Below, one piece after another: positions 8,876 through 18,120 of a DNA stretch of 64,000 nt (within the stretch, counting starts at the first letter, position 1; every line of letters begins with the position of its first letter). Made by a program: the position numbers and the translations under genes. This DNA is from Candidatus Vecturithrix granuli (GTDB lineage: Bacteria; Moduliflexota; Moduliflexia; Moduliflexales; Moduliflexaceae), in the NCBI GenBank assembly GCA_000739535.1, contig DF820464.1:304717-368716 (forward strand), read 5' to 3'. The notes beneath the pieces are model-generated. The model searched no databases, was not told where the DNA came from, and saw nothing but the letters and a program-made list of their open reading frames with translations.

Positions 8876-9637
8876 TCAGCTTATGATGCCTTTGATGTAT
8901 TCTTTGGTAATCGCTTCTTTGGGGTTTTCAAAAATCTCGGCGGCGGGCCCATGTTCGATTAACTCGCCCAGGTACAGAAAGATCACATAATCCGCCAGTC
9001 GTCTGGCCTGGCGTAAGATGTGCGTTACGATGACAATCGTGTAATCGTTTTTGAGTTCCAGAAAGCGTTGTTCGATGCGTTGGCTCGACTTTGGGTCCAG
9101 GGCTGAGGTCGGTTCATCGCCAAGAATAATCGCCGGTTCCACAGCCAGCCCGCGCGCTAAACACAGACGCTGCTGCTGGCCGATTGAAAGCTTCGAGGCC
9201 GGCGCGGAGAGCCGGTCTTTAACCTCATCCCACAGGCTGGATTCCTTGAGATAGTGTTCCACGATCTCGTCTAATTTCTTTTTATTTTTGATGCCATGGA
9301 TTCTTGGACCATAAGCTACATTATCGTAGATTGACATGGGCAGGGGATAGGGTCTTTGCGAAAGCAGCCCCATCTTTTTCCTGATATGGGTAATTTCGAT
9401 CTTTGGATCAAAAATATTTTCCCCGTCAACAAAAATTTGCCCTGACACCCTGATCCCATCGGTCAAATCAATCAACCGGTTAAAGGATTTCAAAAGGGTT
9501 GTCTTGCCACAGCCGGATGGCCCAATAATCGCCGTAATCTTTTTATCGGGGATATCAACCGTGATATTGTGTAAGGCCTGTTCATTTCCATAGAATACAT
9601 TGAGATCTTTCACACTAATGTGTGTTTTCAATTCCAT
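8876..9637 (-). CDS. pstB: Phosphate ABC transporter ATPase PstB
   Basis: A 253-residue ATPase energising phosphate uptake with PstC/PstA. Walker A is GPSGCGKTTLL followed by KSFNRLIDLTDG (the PstB-type NRM/L region). The signature is KLSIGQQQRLCLARGLA and Walker B is IILGDEPTSALDP, with Gly in place of the common Leu/Met before Asp. It starts 14 bp after pstA ends with a GAGGAAC ribosome site. No phoU gene follows in this window. The family also includes tungstate/molybdate ATPases, but context supports phosphate. Confidence 0.88.
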   Translation of the reverse strand: MELKTHISVKDLNVFYGNEQALHNITVDIPDKKITAIIGPSGCGKTTLLKSFNRLIDLTDGIRVSGQIFVDGENIFDPKIEITHIRKKMGLLSQRPYPLPMSIYDNVAYGPRIHGIKNKKKLDEIVEHYLKESSLWDEVKDRLSAPASKLSIGQQQRLCLARGLAVEPAIILGDEPTSALDPKSSQRIEQRFLELKNDYTIVIVTHILRQARRLADYVIFLYLGELIEHGPAAEIFENPKEAITKEYIKGIIS

Positions 9638-9651
9638 CGTTCGTTCCTCTA

Positions 9652-10503
9652 CTATACGGTGTGTTTGGTGAATTTCTTTGTCAAGACTCTGGATAGGATA
9701 CTGACAATCAAAATAATGATGGTCAGGATCAGGGCGGAAGCATAGGCCCGTTCTTGCACTTCGGGAAACGGCGTACCCAATTGAAAGAAGATGGCTAAGG
9801 GTAAGGTCGCGGCCGGACGCAAGAGCGAATTGGGGATATAATCCGTAAAGCCTGCGGTGAATAAGACGGAGGCGGCGTCTCCAATCCCGCGCCCGAAGGC
9901 AATCAAGGCGCCGGTTAAGATGCCGGGTAAGGTCTGCCTGACGACAACTTTAACGGCGGTCTCAAAGCGGGTAGCGCCTAAGGCATACGAGGCGTGTAAC
10001 AGTTCCTCCGGGACCATGCGCATGACTTCATCCATGGCGCGAGCCATGATCGGCAGGATGAGCAGGGCGACCGTCACAATTCCCCCTAAGAGCGAAGCCC
10101 GAAGCCCAAAAAACAGCATGATCGTGAAACCAAAGGCGCCATAGACAATCGAAGGAATGCCCCATAAGACATCCAGGGAAAACCGCGCCACTGTAACCAG
10201 ACGTGCGTTTTTGGGGGCATAGATGTTCAGATATAACACGACCGGCAGGCTGATCAGCAGCGCCAGCAAGGTCGCCCCGCCAGTGACGTACAGCGAGCCG
10301 ACAATCGCGTTCAGGATGCCGCCTTCTTTGCCTAAATAGTAGCCTCCTTGCGGGGTTTTGGTAATCATGTCCAGGTTCATGGCCGGCAGGCCCTTGATCA
10401 GAATTGTGACCAAGATCAGCACCAGGCTTGCGACAATCACCAGCGTGGCGATAATCATCAGTCCGTGGAAGATATGCTCTTCGATTTTTCTTCGTTCTAT
10501 CAT
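9652..10503 (-). CDS. pstA: Phosphate ABC transporter permease PstA
   Basis: A 283-residue membrane protein with about six helices and the binding-protein-dependent permease domain (segments GALIAFGRGIGDAASVLFTAGFTDYIP and ALGATRFETAVKVVVRQTLPGILTGAL). It forms the phosphate channel with PstC. A GGGAGAT site lies before the ATG at 10503. It is separated from pstC by 66 bp holding a hairpin of the AAACCGGGTTT family, so its level may be uncoupled from pstC. Confidence 0.88.
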   Translation of the reverse strand: MIERRKIEEHIFHGLMIIATLVIVASLVLILVTILIKGLPAMNLDMITKTPQGGYYLGKEGGILNAIVGSLYVTGGATLLALLISLPVVLYLNIYAPKNARLVTVARFSLDVLWGIPSIVYGAFGFTIMLFFGLRASLLGGIVTVALLILPIMARAMDEVMRMVPEELLHASYALGATRFETAVKVVVRQTLPGILTGALIAFGRGIGDAASVLFTAGFTDYIPNSLLRPAATLPLAIFFQLGTPFPEVQERAYASALILTIIILIVSILSRVLTKKFTKHTV

Positions 10504-10529
10504 TATTGAAATCTCCCGTCACATGTATA

Positions 10530-10561
10530 AGAAACCGGGTTTTTCGAAAAAACTCGGTTTC
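10530..10561. repeat. Palindromic hairpin (AAACCGGGTTT variant) between pstC and pstA
   Basis: AGAAACCGGGTTTTT pairs imperfectly with AAAAAACTCGGTTTCT. This member of the dispersed hairpin family lies inside the pst operon rather than at its end, so it may be an attenuator or an insertion tolerated between genes. Confidence 0.6.
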
Positions 10562-10569
10562 TATGCCAA

Positions 10570-11463
10570 TTATTGAATTCTCTTTTCAACGCGAATGAGG
10601 ATCACTCTGGAGATGATATTAAACAAAACCACAATGATCAATAAAATGAAGGCGGAGAGCAGCAGCGCGGAATCATATAAGGGGATTGAGAGCATTTCGC
10701 CGTAGTTATTGGCAATCAGGGCCGGCAGGGGATAGGCGGGATCAAGAATTGATGAAGGCGCTTTGGGGACGTTGCCCACGACCATCAGCACGGCCATGGT
10801 TTCGCCAAAGGCACGCGATAACCCGAGCACAATCGCCGCGATAATGCCTGGCAGGGCCTTGCGAATGACCACATGCTTCACGGTCTGCCACTTGGTTGCC
10901 CCTAACGCTAAAGACGCCTCTCTCATCCCGTCAGGGATCGTCCTGAAGACCTCGGCGGTAACATGGATGATGACGGGAAAGATCATGATCGCCAGTACAA
11001 TTCCGCCTGCCAGCACACTATAGCCAGTTGAAAACGTTTCCCATAACGGGGCGATGTAATCTTTGATCAGCGGCACGATCATCAATGTTCCCCATACGCC
11101 GAAAACGACTGAGGGAATCCCGGCCAGAAGGTCAATAAGAGGTTTTGTCCATTCCCGCACTCTGCGGTGGGCGTATTCGGAAAGGTAAATGGCGGTCAGC
11201 AGGCACAGGGGAATGGCAATCGCCACCGCGACGCCTGTGACCCAGAAAGTACCCATTAAAAAAGGAAAAAAGCCAAACTCTCCCTTTAACGGACGCCACG
11301 ATGTCGAGAAAAGCAATTCTGTTAATGGTTTCAGCGACAGGATCGGCATTGAGCGGAAATATAACCCAAACGCCATCAACACGACGAGGAGGCTTGAAAA
11401 GATCGTGAGAAAGAACATCACCTTGCTCGCGAGTTGATCTTTGAATAATCTTTGACTTGACAT
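10570..11463 (-). CDS. pstC: Phosphate ABC transporter permease PstC
   Basis: A 297-residue membrane permease. I start at the ATG at 11463 (MSSQRLFKDQLASKVMFFL), after AAGGGAG. The open frame extends 39 codons upstream, but that extension runs through the pstS-pstC terminator hairpin and looks non-coding. Family blocks include LAGGIVLAIMIFPVIIHVTAEVFRTIPDGMREASLALGATK and GLSRAFGETMAVLMVVGN. It is transcribed with pstS, pstA and pstB. Confidence 0.9.
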   Translation of the reverse strand: MSSQRLFKDQLASKVMFFLTIFSSLLVVLMAFGLYFRSMPILSLKPLTELLFSTSWRPLKGEFGFFPFLMGTFWVTGVAVAIAIPLCLLTAIYLSEYAHRRVREWTKPLIDLLAGIPSVVFGVWGTLMIVPLIKDYIAPLWETFSTGYSVLAGGIVLAIMIFPVIIHVTAEVFRTIPDGMREASLALGATKWQTVKHVVIRKALPGIIAAIVLGLSRAFGETMAVLMVVGNVPKAPSSILDPAYPLPALIANNYGEMLSIPLYDSALLLSAFILLIIVVLFNIISRVILIRVEKRIQ

Positions 11464-11492
11464 GCCGTTCGATAACTCCCTTAAACTAGAAA

Positions 11493-11533
11493 AGGAGAAG
11501 GACAGTATCTCAAAAGCAGACCGTCCTTCTCCT
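11493..11533 (-). terminator. Attenuator hairpin between pstS and pstC
   Basis: Read on the minus strand, AGGAGAAGGAC pairs with GTCCTTCTCCT (11 bp) and is followed by TTTTC. Its place after the binding-protein gene parallels the livK-livH hairpin and would reduce read-through into the permease genes. Confidence 0.7.
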
Positions 11534-11583
11534 GTGTCAATGCGCCGGACACATATAATAATTCTGCGCAGATTTGACAACGT

Positions 11584-12537
11584 TTATTGCTCGATTTTTT
11601 CTAATCCTTCCTGAAGGCTTTCTTGAGTGAGATTAATATAGCCCGCCTCAGGCACATACTGCTGCCCCTCGGTCAGCACCCATTTGATAAACTCGATGAC
11701 CACCTTTGAGGTCGGTTTCCCCTGCGACACAAAATGCAATGCTCGGGCTGGCGGAGACGGATATTTCCCGTTTGCGATGGCTGCGACAATCTCATCCTGA
11801 GTATTGTAAAAATTTTCGTCCTGATCGATCTGTCCATTGCCATTAATATCAATCGGCAGAATCTTGATGCCTTCAATCGGCGTTTTGGTTCTGGCGTCAT
11901 AAGCAAAATTAATATTGTTGAAGCCAATGCCCAGGGCGTCCTTTTTGACCGCCTCAGCTAAGCCGGGATCGCCATAGACCCCGACGCCGCCCAGGTCTTC
12001 CTGTTTGCGATTATCCAGGAATTTCGCCCAAATTTCAGCAGCGCCGCAGGCGTCGGAACGGGTATACACATGAATGTCATGCTTTGCCTCCTGGCCGATC
12101 ACTTCGCCCCAGGTGGTGATTTCACCAGTACCCCAGATTTTGATAAAAGCTTCCTTCGTTACCCCTTTTGCCAGAAGTTCTGCTAAGAGCGGATTCTGTG
12201 CATTGACCGTCGGCACGACCGCATCTTTCGTCACGGAAACCCACCAGGCTCCTTTTTCAATTTCGGCCGGGTTGACGTCCCTGGAGACCATTCCAATATC
12301 TACAACCTGGGCTAAAGCATCCGCCATGCCTTTCCCTGCCCCGCCGGCGGCAATATCCAGCTTGACATTGGGATGAATCTTCTGAAACTCTTCACCCCAT
12401 TTTACGGCCATGGGATACAAAGCCCAGGCTCCCGACATTGTGATAGTTCCCTCCAATTGTTCTTCAGCCTGGCCTATCTGAGTTCCCATGCCAAAAAGCA
12501 AACTGATCACCAACATACTCATCACGAGTTTTTTCAT
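11584..12537 (-). CDS. pstS: Phosphate ABC transporter substrate-binding protein PstS
   Basis: A 317-residue periplasmic protein. The ATG at 12537 is chosen because GGAGGT lies 7 bp upstream and a signal peptide follows (MKKLVMSMLV to GQAEE). The mature start GTITMSGAWALYPMAVKWGEEF and the segment VYTRSDACGAAEIWAKFL align with the phosphate-binding loops of PstS-type proteins, though both loops differ from the textbook sequences. Residues 230-241 (DINGNGQIDQDE) fit the EF-hand calcium loop pattern, unusual here. Ligand phosphate is inferred from the operon. Confidence 0.82.
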   Translation of the reverse strand: MKKLVMSMLVISLLFGMGTQIGQAEEQLEGTITMSGAWALYPMAVKWGEEFQKIHPNVKLDIAAGGAGKGMADALAQVVDIGMVSRDVNPAEIEKGAWWVSVTKDAVVPTVNAQNPLLAELLAKGVTKEAFIKIWGTGEITTWGEVIGQEAKHDIHVYTRSDACGAAEIWAKFLDNRKQEDLGGVGVYGDPGLAEAVKKDALGIGFNNINFAYDARTKTPIEGIKILPIDINGNGQIDQDENFYNTQDEIVAAIANGKYPSPPARALHFVSQGKPTSKVVIEFIKWVLTEGQQYVPEAGYINLTQESLQEGLEKIEQ

Positions 12538-12645
12538 CTTGTTGACCTCCATTTGGTAATTGAATTCCACTACAGTAAAATCATCTTCAGAACCCTTGTA
12601 TTGGTTCACTCGTTTTTCTTCTTTTGATAATTCAAGTGAACTTAT

Positions 12646-12662
12646 TTGACTAAAAAAGTCAA
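12646..12662. promoter_or_regulatory. Palindrome in the pstS-cinA divergent promoter region
   Basis: TTGACTAAAAAAGTCAA is a near-perfect palindrome in an AT-rich 261-bp divergent gap. It offers a TTGACT -35-like element on both strands and could be an operator for a regulator of pstS. No recognisable Pho box repeat was identified by eye. Confidence 0.3.
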
Positions 12663-12798
12663 CTTTATCAAAAACGTCAAGTATTTTTTACATAAAATTA
12701 TCGTTCTTTTTCCTTGCGTTGGAAGATGGCTTTTATACCCTGGGAATCAAAACGTGTCTTGAATAATATTGTATGATGATGTAGGAGTGGAATGCAGA

Positions 12799-14052
12799 AT
12801 GAATGCAGAAATTGTAGTGATCGGCACAGAATTATTATTAGGTCAGATTATTGACACCAATGCCGCATATATGGCTGAAGAATTGAATAAGATCGGGGTC
12901 GGAGTGTTGTATAAATCCACAGTTGGCGATAATGCCGGACGAATGCGGGAAGTGTTATCACGCGCGCTTGAACGGGCTGATGTAGTAATTACTTCCGGTG
13001 GGCTGGGACCGACCGAAGATGATCTTACGCGTCAAATTGCCGCGCAAGTCACCGGACGTCAATTGGTGTTACATCCCGAACTCTTGGCGCAGATTCAGCA
13101 AATATTTGCGCAGCGTCAAATGCCATTCACTGAGAATAATATCCAGCAAGCGTATATTCCTGAAGGCGCGCTTCCGATTGAAAATCCGCAGGGTACGGCC
13201 CCAGGCTATATTATCGAAGCTGAACAGGGAATCTTGATTTCTTTGCCAGGCGTGCCGCGCGAAATGAAATATTTGATGCAAACGGCTGTCCTCCCGTATT
13301 TACGAAAAAAATTGGGAAAATTTCAGATAATTACTTCCCGTGTGTTGAAACTGTGCGGAATTGGAGAAAGTACGGTTGATTATGCCATCCGTGATTTGAT
13401 TCAAACGAGTTCAAACCCAACGATCGGTTTGCTGGCGCACTTAGGACAGATTGATATTCGCATTACCGCCAAAGCGGATTCGGCGGACGAAGCTGCACAG
13501 CGAATTGGCGAGTTGGAGGCCAAAGTACGTGAACGTCTAGCAGGGCAGATTTTCGGAGCAGATCATGAGACTCAGGAAAGTGTCCTGGTCAGATTATTAC
13601 AGGAACACCAGTTATCTTTGGCTGTTGCTGAAACCAATACCGGCGGACGTATCAGCCAGCGTCTGACCGGTGTTCCCGGTATTGATGCCGTATTTCGCGG
13701 CGGCGTGGTGCTGACAGATCGCGCGTCATACCAACGGCTGCTCTCTTTGTCTGAAGATGCCTTTGAATCCCACGATCTGATCAGTCTGGAAACTGCAAAA
13801 CGCCTGGCATACATGGTGAAAGACTGCTGCGGTGCAACTCTGGGACTCGGCATTGCGGGCTATCGTCAGAGTCGAGATGGGCAAATAATTGATCCGGCGG
13901 TGCCTTCCTTTCTGGCGATTCACATGACAGAGGGGGAATATATCACCAAAGACTATTATATCTCTGGCCCTGCGGAATTAGTGCAAACGCGAGTGACTAC
14001 GATTGCCCTTGAGATGCTGCGGCGGGCAATTCTGGGGCTTGAAAAATCATAA
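12799..14052 (+). CDS. cinA: CinA-like protein (competence/damage-inducible; NMN deamidase domain)
   Basis: A 417-residue cytoplasmic protein. The N-terminal MoCF-like domain (about 1-170: MNAEIVVIGTELLLGQIIDTNA, TSGGLGPTEDDLTRQ, LISLPGVPREMKY) carries ADP-ribose pyrophosphatase-type activity in relatives. The C-terminal CinA/PncC domain (about 260-410) usually deamidates nicotinamide mononucleotide; here its core reads LAVAETNTGGRISQRLTGVPG, where family members have AESCTGG. The Ser-Cys to Thr-Asn change may affect catalysis. The start at 12799 has AGGAGT upstream; ychF follows after 15 bp. Confidence 0.9.
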   Translation: MNAEIVVIGTELLLGQIIDTNAAYMAEELNKIGVGVLYKSTVGDNAGRMREVLSRALERADVVITSGGLGPTEDDLTRQIAAQVTGRQLVLHPELLAQIQQIFAQRQMPFTENNIQQAYIPEGALPIENPQGTAPGYIIEAEQGILISLPGVPREMKYLMQTAVLPYLRKKLGKFQIITSRVLKLCGIGESTVDYAIRDLIQTSSNPTIGLLAHLGQIDIRITAKADSADEAAQRIGELEAKVRERLAGQIFGADHETQESVLVRLLQEHQLSLAVAETNTGGRISQRLTGVPGIDAVFRGGVVLTDRASYQRLLSLSEDAFESHDLISLETAKRLAYMVKDCCGATLGLGIAGYRQSRDGQIIDPAVPSFLAIHMTEGEYITKDYYISGPAELVQTRVTTIALEMLRRAILGLEKS

Positions 14053-14067
14053 TGTGAGGGAACATGT

Positions 14068-15153
14068 ATGAAAGCTGGAATTATCGGATTACCGCAATGC
14101 GGCAAAACCACGTTGTTTAATGTGCTGACGCAACGCCATGTTCAAACCGGGTATAGCGGCGGAACAGAGCCGAATATCGGTGTGGTGAAAGTGCCTGACG
14201 AGCGTGTAGATGTGCTCAGTAGGATGTTTGAACCCAAAAAAACCACGTATGCTACGGTGGAATATGTGGATGTGGCTGGGTTAAGCAAAGGCAGCGTTCA
14301 GAGCGGTGGATTAGGAACTCAAGTGCTGACGCACATCCGAAATGTGGATGCAATTATTCATGTCGTGCGAACATTCACAAGCCAACACATTCCTCTGCCA
14401 GAGGGAGGGATTGATCCGGCAAGGGATATTGAAATCCTCAATCTCGAATTGATCCTCTCAGACCTCGGAATTGTTGAAAAGCGCATTGAACGCCTTCAGG
14501 TGGATATTCAGAAAAAAGGGGAAAAGTCGAAAGAGCAGGAATTACACCTGATGGAACGCCTGCAAGAGGCTCTGGAACAGGAGACGCCGATCAGAGCTAT
14601 TGAACTCAATGACGATGAAAAACACTTACTGCGCGGTTATCAATTTCTAACTCAGAAACCGATGTTGATTGTATTGAATGTTGGCGAGAATGAAATTCAG
14701 GATGTGTCAGCGTATCAGTCGGTCATAGATCAGTATGAGACCCAGGGAATTCCGGTAGTACCGTTAAGTGCGGAAATTGAAAGCGAGATCGCGCAGTTAG
14801 ACGATAAAGATGATGTGGCCGCCTTTATGCAGGATATTGGTATCACGGAATTAGGGCTTACCAGGCTGATCCGGATTTCGTACAGTCTATTAGGGTTAAT
14901 TTCGTTTTTTACGGTCGGCAAGGATGAAGTTCGCGCCTGGACGATTCCCCAGGCGACAAAGGCGGTCCAGGCAGCGGGCGCGATTCATTCGGATCTGGAA
15001 CGCGGCTTTATCCGTGCTGAAGTGATTCATTATGAGGAATTATTAAAACAAGGCTCGCTTGCGAATGCCAAACAACATGGCGCGCTGCGCGTTGAAGGCA
15101 AAGAATATATTGTCCAGGATGGCGAGATTCTGCACGTGCGTTTTAATGTGTAA
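14068..15153 (+). CDS. ychF: Obg-family ATPase/GTPase YchF
   Basis: A 361-residue P-loop protein that binds ribosomes and in known members hydrolyses ATP. G1 is GLPQCGKTTLF, G3 is VDVAGLSKG, and the G4 position reads LNVGENE (the YchF form NxxE rather than NKxD, explaining ATP preference). A coiled-coil arm spans about 130-180. The C-terminal TGS domain has ISFFTVGKDEVRAWTIP and AAGAIHSDLERGFIRAEVI. A GAGGGAA site precedes the ATG. It is probably co-transcribed with cinA. Confidence 0.94.
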   Translation: MKAGIIGLPQCGKTTLFNVLTQRHVQTGYSGGTEPNIGVVKVPDERVDVLSRMFEPKKTTYATVEYVDVAGLSKGSVQSGGLGTQVLTHIRNVDAIIHVVRTFTSQHIPLPEGGIDPARDIEILNLELILSDLGIVEKRIERLQVDIQKKGEKSKEQELHLMERLQEALEQETPIRAIELNDDEKHLLRGYQFLTQKPMLIVLNVGENEIQDVSAYQSVIDQYETQGIPVVPLSAEIESEIAQLDDKDDVAAFMQDIGITELGLTRLIRISYSLLGLISFFTVGKDEVRAWTIPQATKAVQAAGAIHSDLERGFIRAEVIHYEELLKQGSLANAKQHGALRVEGKEYIVQDGEILHVRFNV

Positions 15154-15325
15154 AGAAGCCGCTGCTGTTCGTGTGGTACTTTTATGAGTGAAATTACTAT
15201 TTCGCTTATAAAAATACCAACATTTAATGCTTTATTGTGGGATGACTTACACTTTTCTGGCTAAAAAACTTGACAGATTGATTTCCCTCTGGACTATATG
15301 AACCTTATACTGTTTTTGTATTGAC

Positions 15326-15423
15326 AAGAGTTCGGATATTTTTCACGTTGCTTCAGAAATGAATCCTCGAAATTCCCGAAACAATGTGTCATTTTGGCGT
15401 GTAAAAAATATCCGAACTTATTG
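15326..15423. repeat. Miniature element with AGTTCGGATATTTTT terminal inverted repeats
   Basis: AGTTCGGATATTTTTCACG at 15329-15347 is inverted at 15398-15418. The ends resemble those of the 140-bp elements at 31542 and 32594 (AATAGTTCGGACA) and a lone end near 49103. The rest of the 305-bp gap before the M23 gene holds no gene. Confidence 0.6.
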
Positions 15424-15458
15424 GCATAAGGTGGAATCACAATAAAAAAATAAGGATT

Positions 15459-16382
15459 ATGAAGAAAAAATATTTTACGCTCATTGTTGTGCCGGATGCG
15501 ACTTCAAAATTTAAACAACTCAAGATTCCATATCTACTGACACGCAGTCTTGTGGTGGTAGCCATCTTATTGATTCTGGGAGCTATTGCGAGTGCATATT
15601 ATTTGACGGTCACTTACCAGAATATGAACAAGATGATCACGGAACTGCCGCAAATACGTAAGGACACGCGCAATCAGAAAGCGTTGATTGAACGTTATGA
15701 ACAGGATATTACCGAACTGCGTCAGATGGTGTCGCGCCTTAAATTGATCAATGCCAAATTGATGTTGATGGCTGGTGTGGATAATCCCTCGGACATAAAC
15801 CTGGGAGTTGGCGGGGTCGAGAGCGAGAGTGAATTAGCGAGCATTATTCAGGGGTTTAATGACCAATCTGAAACCGTGATTCTTCAAAAGATCGATAACC
15901 TTTCGAAATTAAAAAAGGATGCGGTCAGTCAGGAAGAACTTTCCCAACGGCTCATGGAATTTTTTCAGGATCAAAACACCTTGCTTGCTGCAACGCCTTC
16001 TATCTGGCCGGTGAAAGGTTGGGTTACTTCAGGGTTTGGATCTCGAAAATCTCCGTTTACTAGCAAGCGCACCATGCACTCTGGCATTGATATTGCCACC
16101 AAAACCGGAACATCGATCAAATCGCCGGCTGATGGCATTGTTTCGTTTTCCGATACGAAAGACGCGTTTGGCAAAGTGCTCGTGATTGATCATGGCTATG
16201 GTTATACCACATTTTACGGTCATTGTTCCAAACTACTGAAAAAGGTCGGAGATAAAGTGAAGCGCGGTGATGTGATTGCCAATGTCGGGAATACAGGAGC
16301 AAGCACCGGACCGCATCTGCACTATGAAGTTCGAGTCAATGGGGTCGCAACAAATCCGATGAAATTCATTTTGGATCTGTAA
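15459..16382 (+). CDS. M23 family metallopeptidase (murein endopeptidase type)
   Basis: A 307-residue membrane-anchored envelope protein. One transmembrane segment (about 23-46) is followed by a coiled-coil region (about 50-175) and a LytM/M23 domain (about 190-305). The zinc ligands fit HSGIDIA (His and Asp) and the C-terminal HLHYEV; GNTGASTGPHLHYEVRVNG is the family hallmark. Such proteins cleave peptidoglycan cross-bridges or activate amidases. It stands alone between a repeat and ffh. Confidence 0.88.
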   Translation: MKKKYFTLIVVPDATSKFKQLKIPYLLTRSLVVVAILLILGAIASAYYLTVTYQNMNKMITELPQIRKDTRNQKALIERYEQDITELRQMVSRLKLINAKLMLMAGVDNPSDINLGVGGVESESELASIIQGFNDQSETVILQKIDNLSKLKKDAVSQEELSQRLMEFFQDQNTLLAATPSIWPVKGWVTSGFGSRKSPFTSKRTMHSGIDIATKTGTSIKSPADGIVSFSDTKDAFGKVLVIDHGYGYTTFYGHCSKLLKKVGDKVKRGDVIANVGNTGASTGPHLHYEVRVNGVATNPMKFILDL

Positions 16383-16409
16383 ATTCGATTTTCCTCTTGA
16401 CAATTTCTT

Positions 16410-16439
16410 TTGACACCATAGAGTGTGGCAAGCTATTTT
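16410..16439 (+). promoter_or_regulatory. Possible sigma-70 promoter of ffh
   Basis: TTGACA (16410-16415) and TATTTT (16434-16439) are separated by 18 bp, about 90 bp before the ffh start. A second TTGACA lies 11 bp further upstream. Confidence 0.4.
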
Positions 16440-16528
16440 GGGAAGGGACGCTTTCCCCTGATTTTGCGGGGAAGACTGGCAGAAGATGATTGAATATTCG
16501 TTCTGAATCTTCGGAAGAAGAGTACACA

Positions 16529-17878
16529 ATGTTTGATTCATTATCGGAAAAATTACAATCAGCCTTTAAAACGATTCGTGGGCATGGAAAGCTGAGCGAA
16601 CAGAATATCAAGGAAGCGCTCAAAGAAGTTCGCATGGCATTGCTCGAAGCGGATGTCAATTTCCGTGTGGTAAAAGATTTTACCGAGCGAGTTAGGAAAC
16701 GCGCCATCGGACGAGAAGTCATGAAAAGCCTGACGCCGGGTCAGCAGCTCATTAAAGTGGTGAATGAAGAATTGACCGAGTTAATGGGGAAAGAGAGTAG
16801 TGGGTTGTCTTTTGCGACAACTCCGCCGACGACGCTGCTGCTTGTCGGGTTGCAAGGATCCGGGAAAACCACGACTGCCGGGAAATTGGCAAGTATGCTG
16901 CGGAAGGAAAATCATAAGCCGCTCATGGTGGCAGCGGATGTGTACCGACCAGCGGCTATCACGCAGTTACAAGTGCTCGGTCAGCAGTTACAGATCGACG
17001 TGTACGCCGATGGAGCAGAAAAAGATCCGCGCAAGATTTGTCAAAAAGCCTTGCAGCAGGCGAACCACGAAGGGTTTGATGTGGTGTTGATTGATACGGC
17101 CGGACGCTTGCACATTGATCAGGAATTGATGCAGGAACTTCGCGATCTGAAAGCGCTGACCTCTCCGCAGGAAGTGCTGTTTGTCGCAGACGCCATGACT
17201 GGTCAAGACGCGGTCACTGTTGCCGATCAATTTAATAAAGCCCTGGATGTGTCCGGAGTGGTATTGACCAAGCTCGATGGTGATGCACGCGGCGGCGCCG
17301 CCCTGTCAATTAAGGCGGTGACAAATCGCCCGATCAAGTTTGTCGGTGTGGGCGAGAAGCTTGACCAACTGGAACGCTTTCATCCCGAACGGATGGCTTC
17401 CCGCATTCTGGGCATGGGCGATGTTCTCTCGTTTATCGAGAAGGTTGAAAAGGCAATTGATGAGGAAAAAGCGCAGGAGTTGGAACGAAAAATTCTGGAG
17501 CAGGCCTTTACACTCCAGGATTTCCGCGACCAGTTGCAACAGTTCCGGAGCATGGGCCCCTTAGATCAACTGTTAGAAATGATTCCGGGCGCTGATAAGA
17601 AAGCCTTGAAAAACCTGCAAGTTGATGAAAAGGAATTCGTGCGCATGGAAGCGATTATCAATTCAATGACCCCGGACGAACGCCTTCATCACAAAATCAT
17701 TAACAGTAAACGCAAACAGCGGATCGCGAAAGGCAGCGGAACGGATATTCGCGATGTCAATAAATTATTGAAACAGTTTGAACAGGCCCGGAAAATGATG
17801 AAAAAAATGACTGGCGGCAAAGGAAAACCTGGATTTAAAATACCTCGTCGGTTTTCCAAACGCATGCTGCCATTTTAG
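16529..17878 (+). CDS. ffh: Signal recognition particle protein Ffh (SRP54)
   Basis: A 449-residue GTPase that targets nascent membrane and secreted proteins to the translocon with 4.5S RNA and FtsY. I start at the ATG at 16529 (MFDSLSEKLQSAFKTIRGHG); the frame continues to a TTG at 16490. Motifs: G1 GLQGSGKTTTAGKLA, G3 DTAGR, G4 TKLDG, then the methionine-rich M domain (about 320-435) with SMTPDERLHHKIINSKRKQRIAKGSG. It is followed by a terminator hairpin and then rpsP. Confidence 0.96.
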   Translation: MFDSLSEKLQSAFKTIRGHGKLSEQNIKEALKEVRMALLEADVNFRVVKDFTERVRKRAIGREVMKSLTPGQQLIKVVNEELTELMGKESSGLSFATTPPTTLLLVGLQGSGKTTTAGKLASMLRKENHKPLMVAADVYRPAAITQLQVLGQQLQIDVYADGAEKDPRKICQKALQQANHEGFDVVLIDTAGRLHIDQELMQELRDLKALTSPQEVLFVADAMTGQDAVTVADQFNKALDVSGVVLTKLDGDARGGAALSIKAVTNRPIKFVGVGEKLDQLERFHPERMASRILGMGDVLSFIEKVEKAIDEEKAQELERKILEQAFTLQDFRDQLQQFRSMGPLDQLLEMIPGADKKALKNLQVDEKEFVRMEAIINSMTPDERLHHKIINSKRKQRIAKGSGTDIRDVNKLLKQFEQARKMMKKMTGGKGKPGFKIPRRFSKRMLPF

Positions 17879-17914
17879 CTGGAATATATTTCAAAAAAAT
17901 CAGGGACACACCGT

Positions 17915-17946
17915 AAAACCGAGTTTTTTAAAAACTCGGTTTTTTC
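17915..17946 (+). terminator. Hairpin with T-run after ffh (AAACCGAGTTT family)
   Basis: AAAACCGAGTTTTT pairs with AAAAACTCGGTTTT, and TT then CCC follow. It is the likely end of the ffh transcript. The 174 bp to rpsP hold the presumed rpsP promoter and no gene. Confidence 0.7.
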
Positions 17947-18120
17947 CCTGTAAATAGATTTGTGAACATCTCACAAAATGTCGTAAACAGTGAAGCTTGC
18001 ATAAAGGAGAGTATCAGTTAACATGGAATGCGGGCTAATGTGGGCTAATACAGGATGTGACTGAATGTGGTGTCTATCCCGTTAGACATGTTAGACGCCG
18101 TTCGAGACGGAGGAATTATC

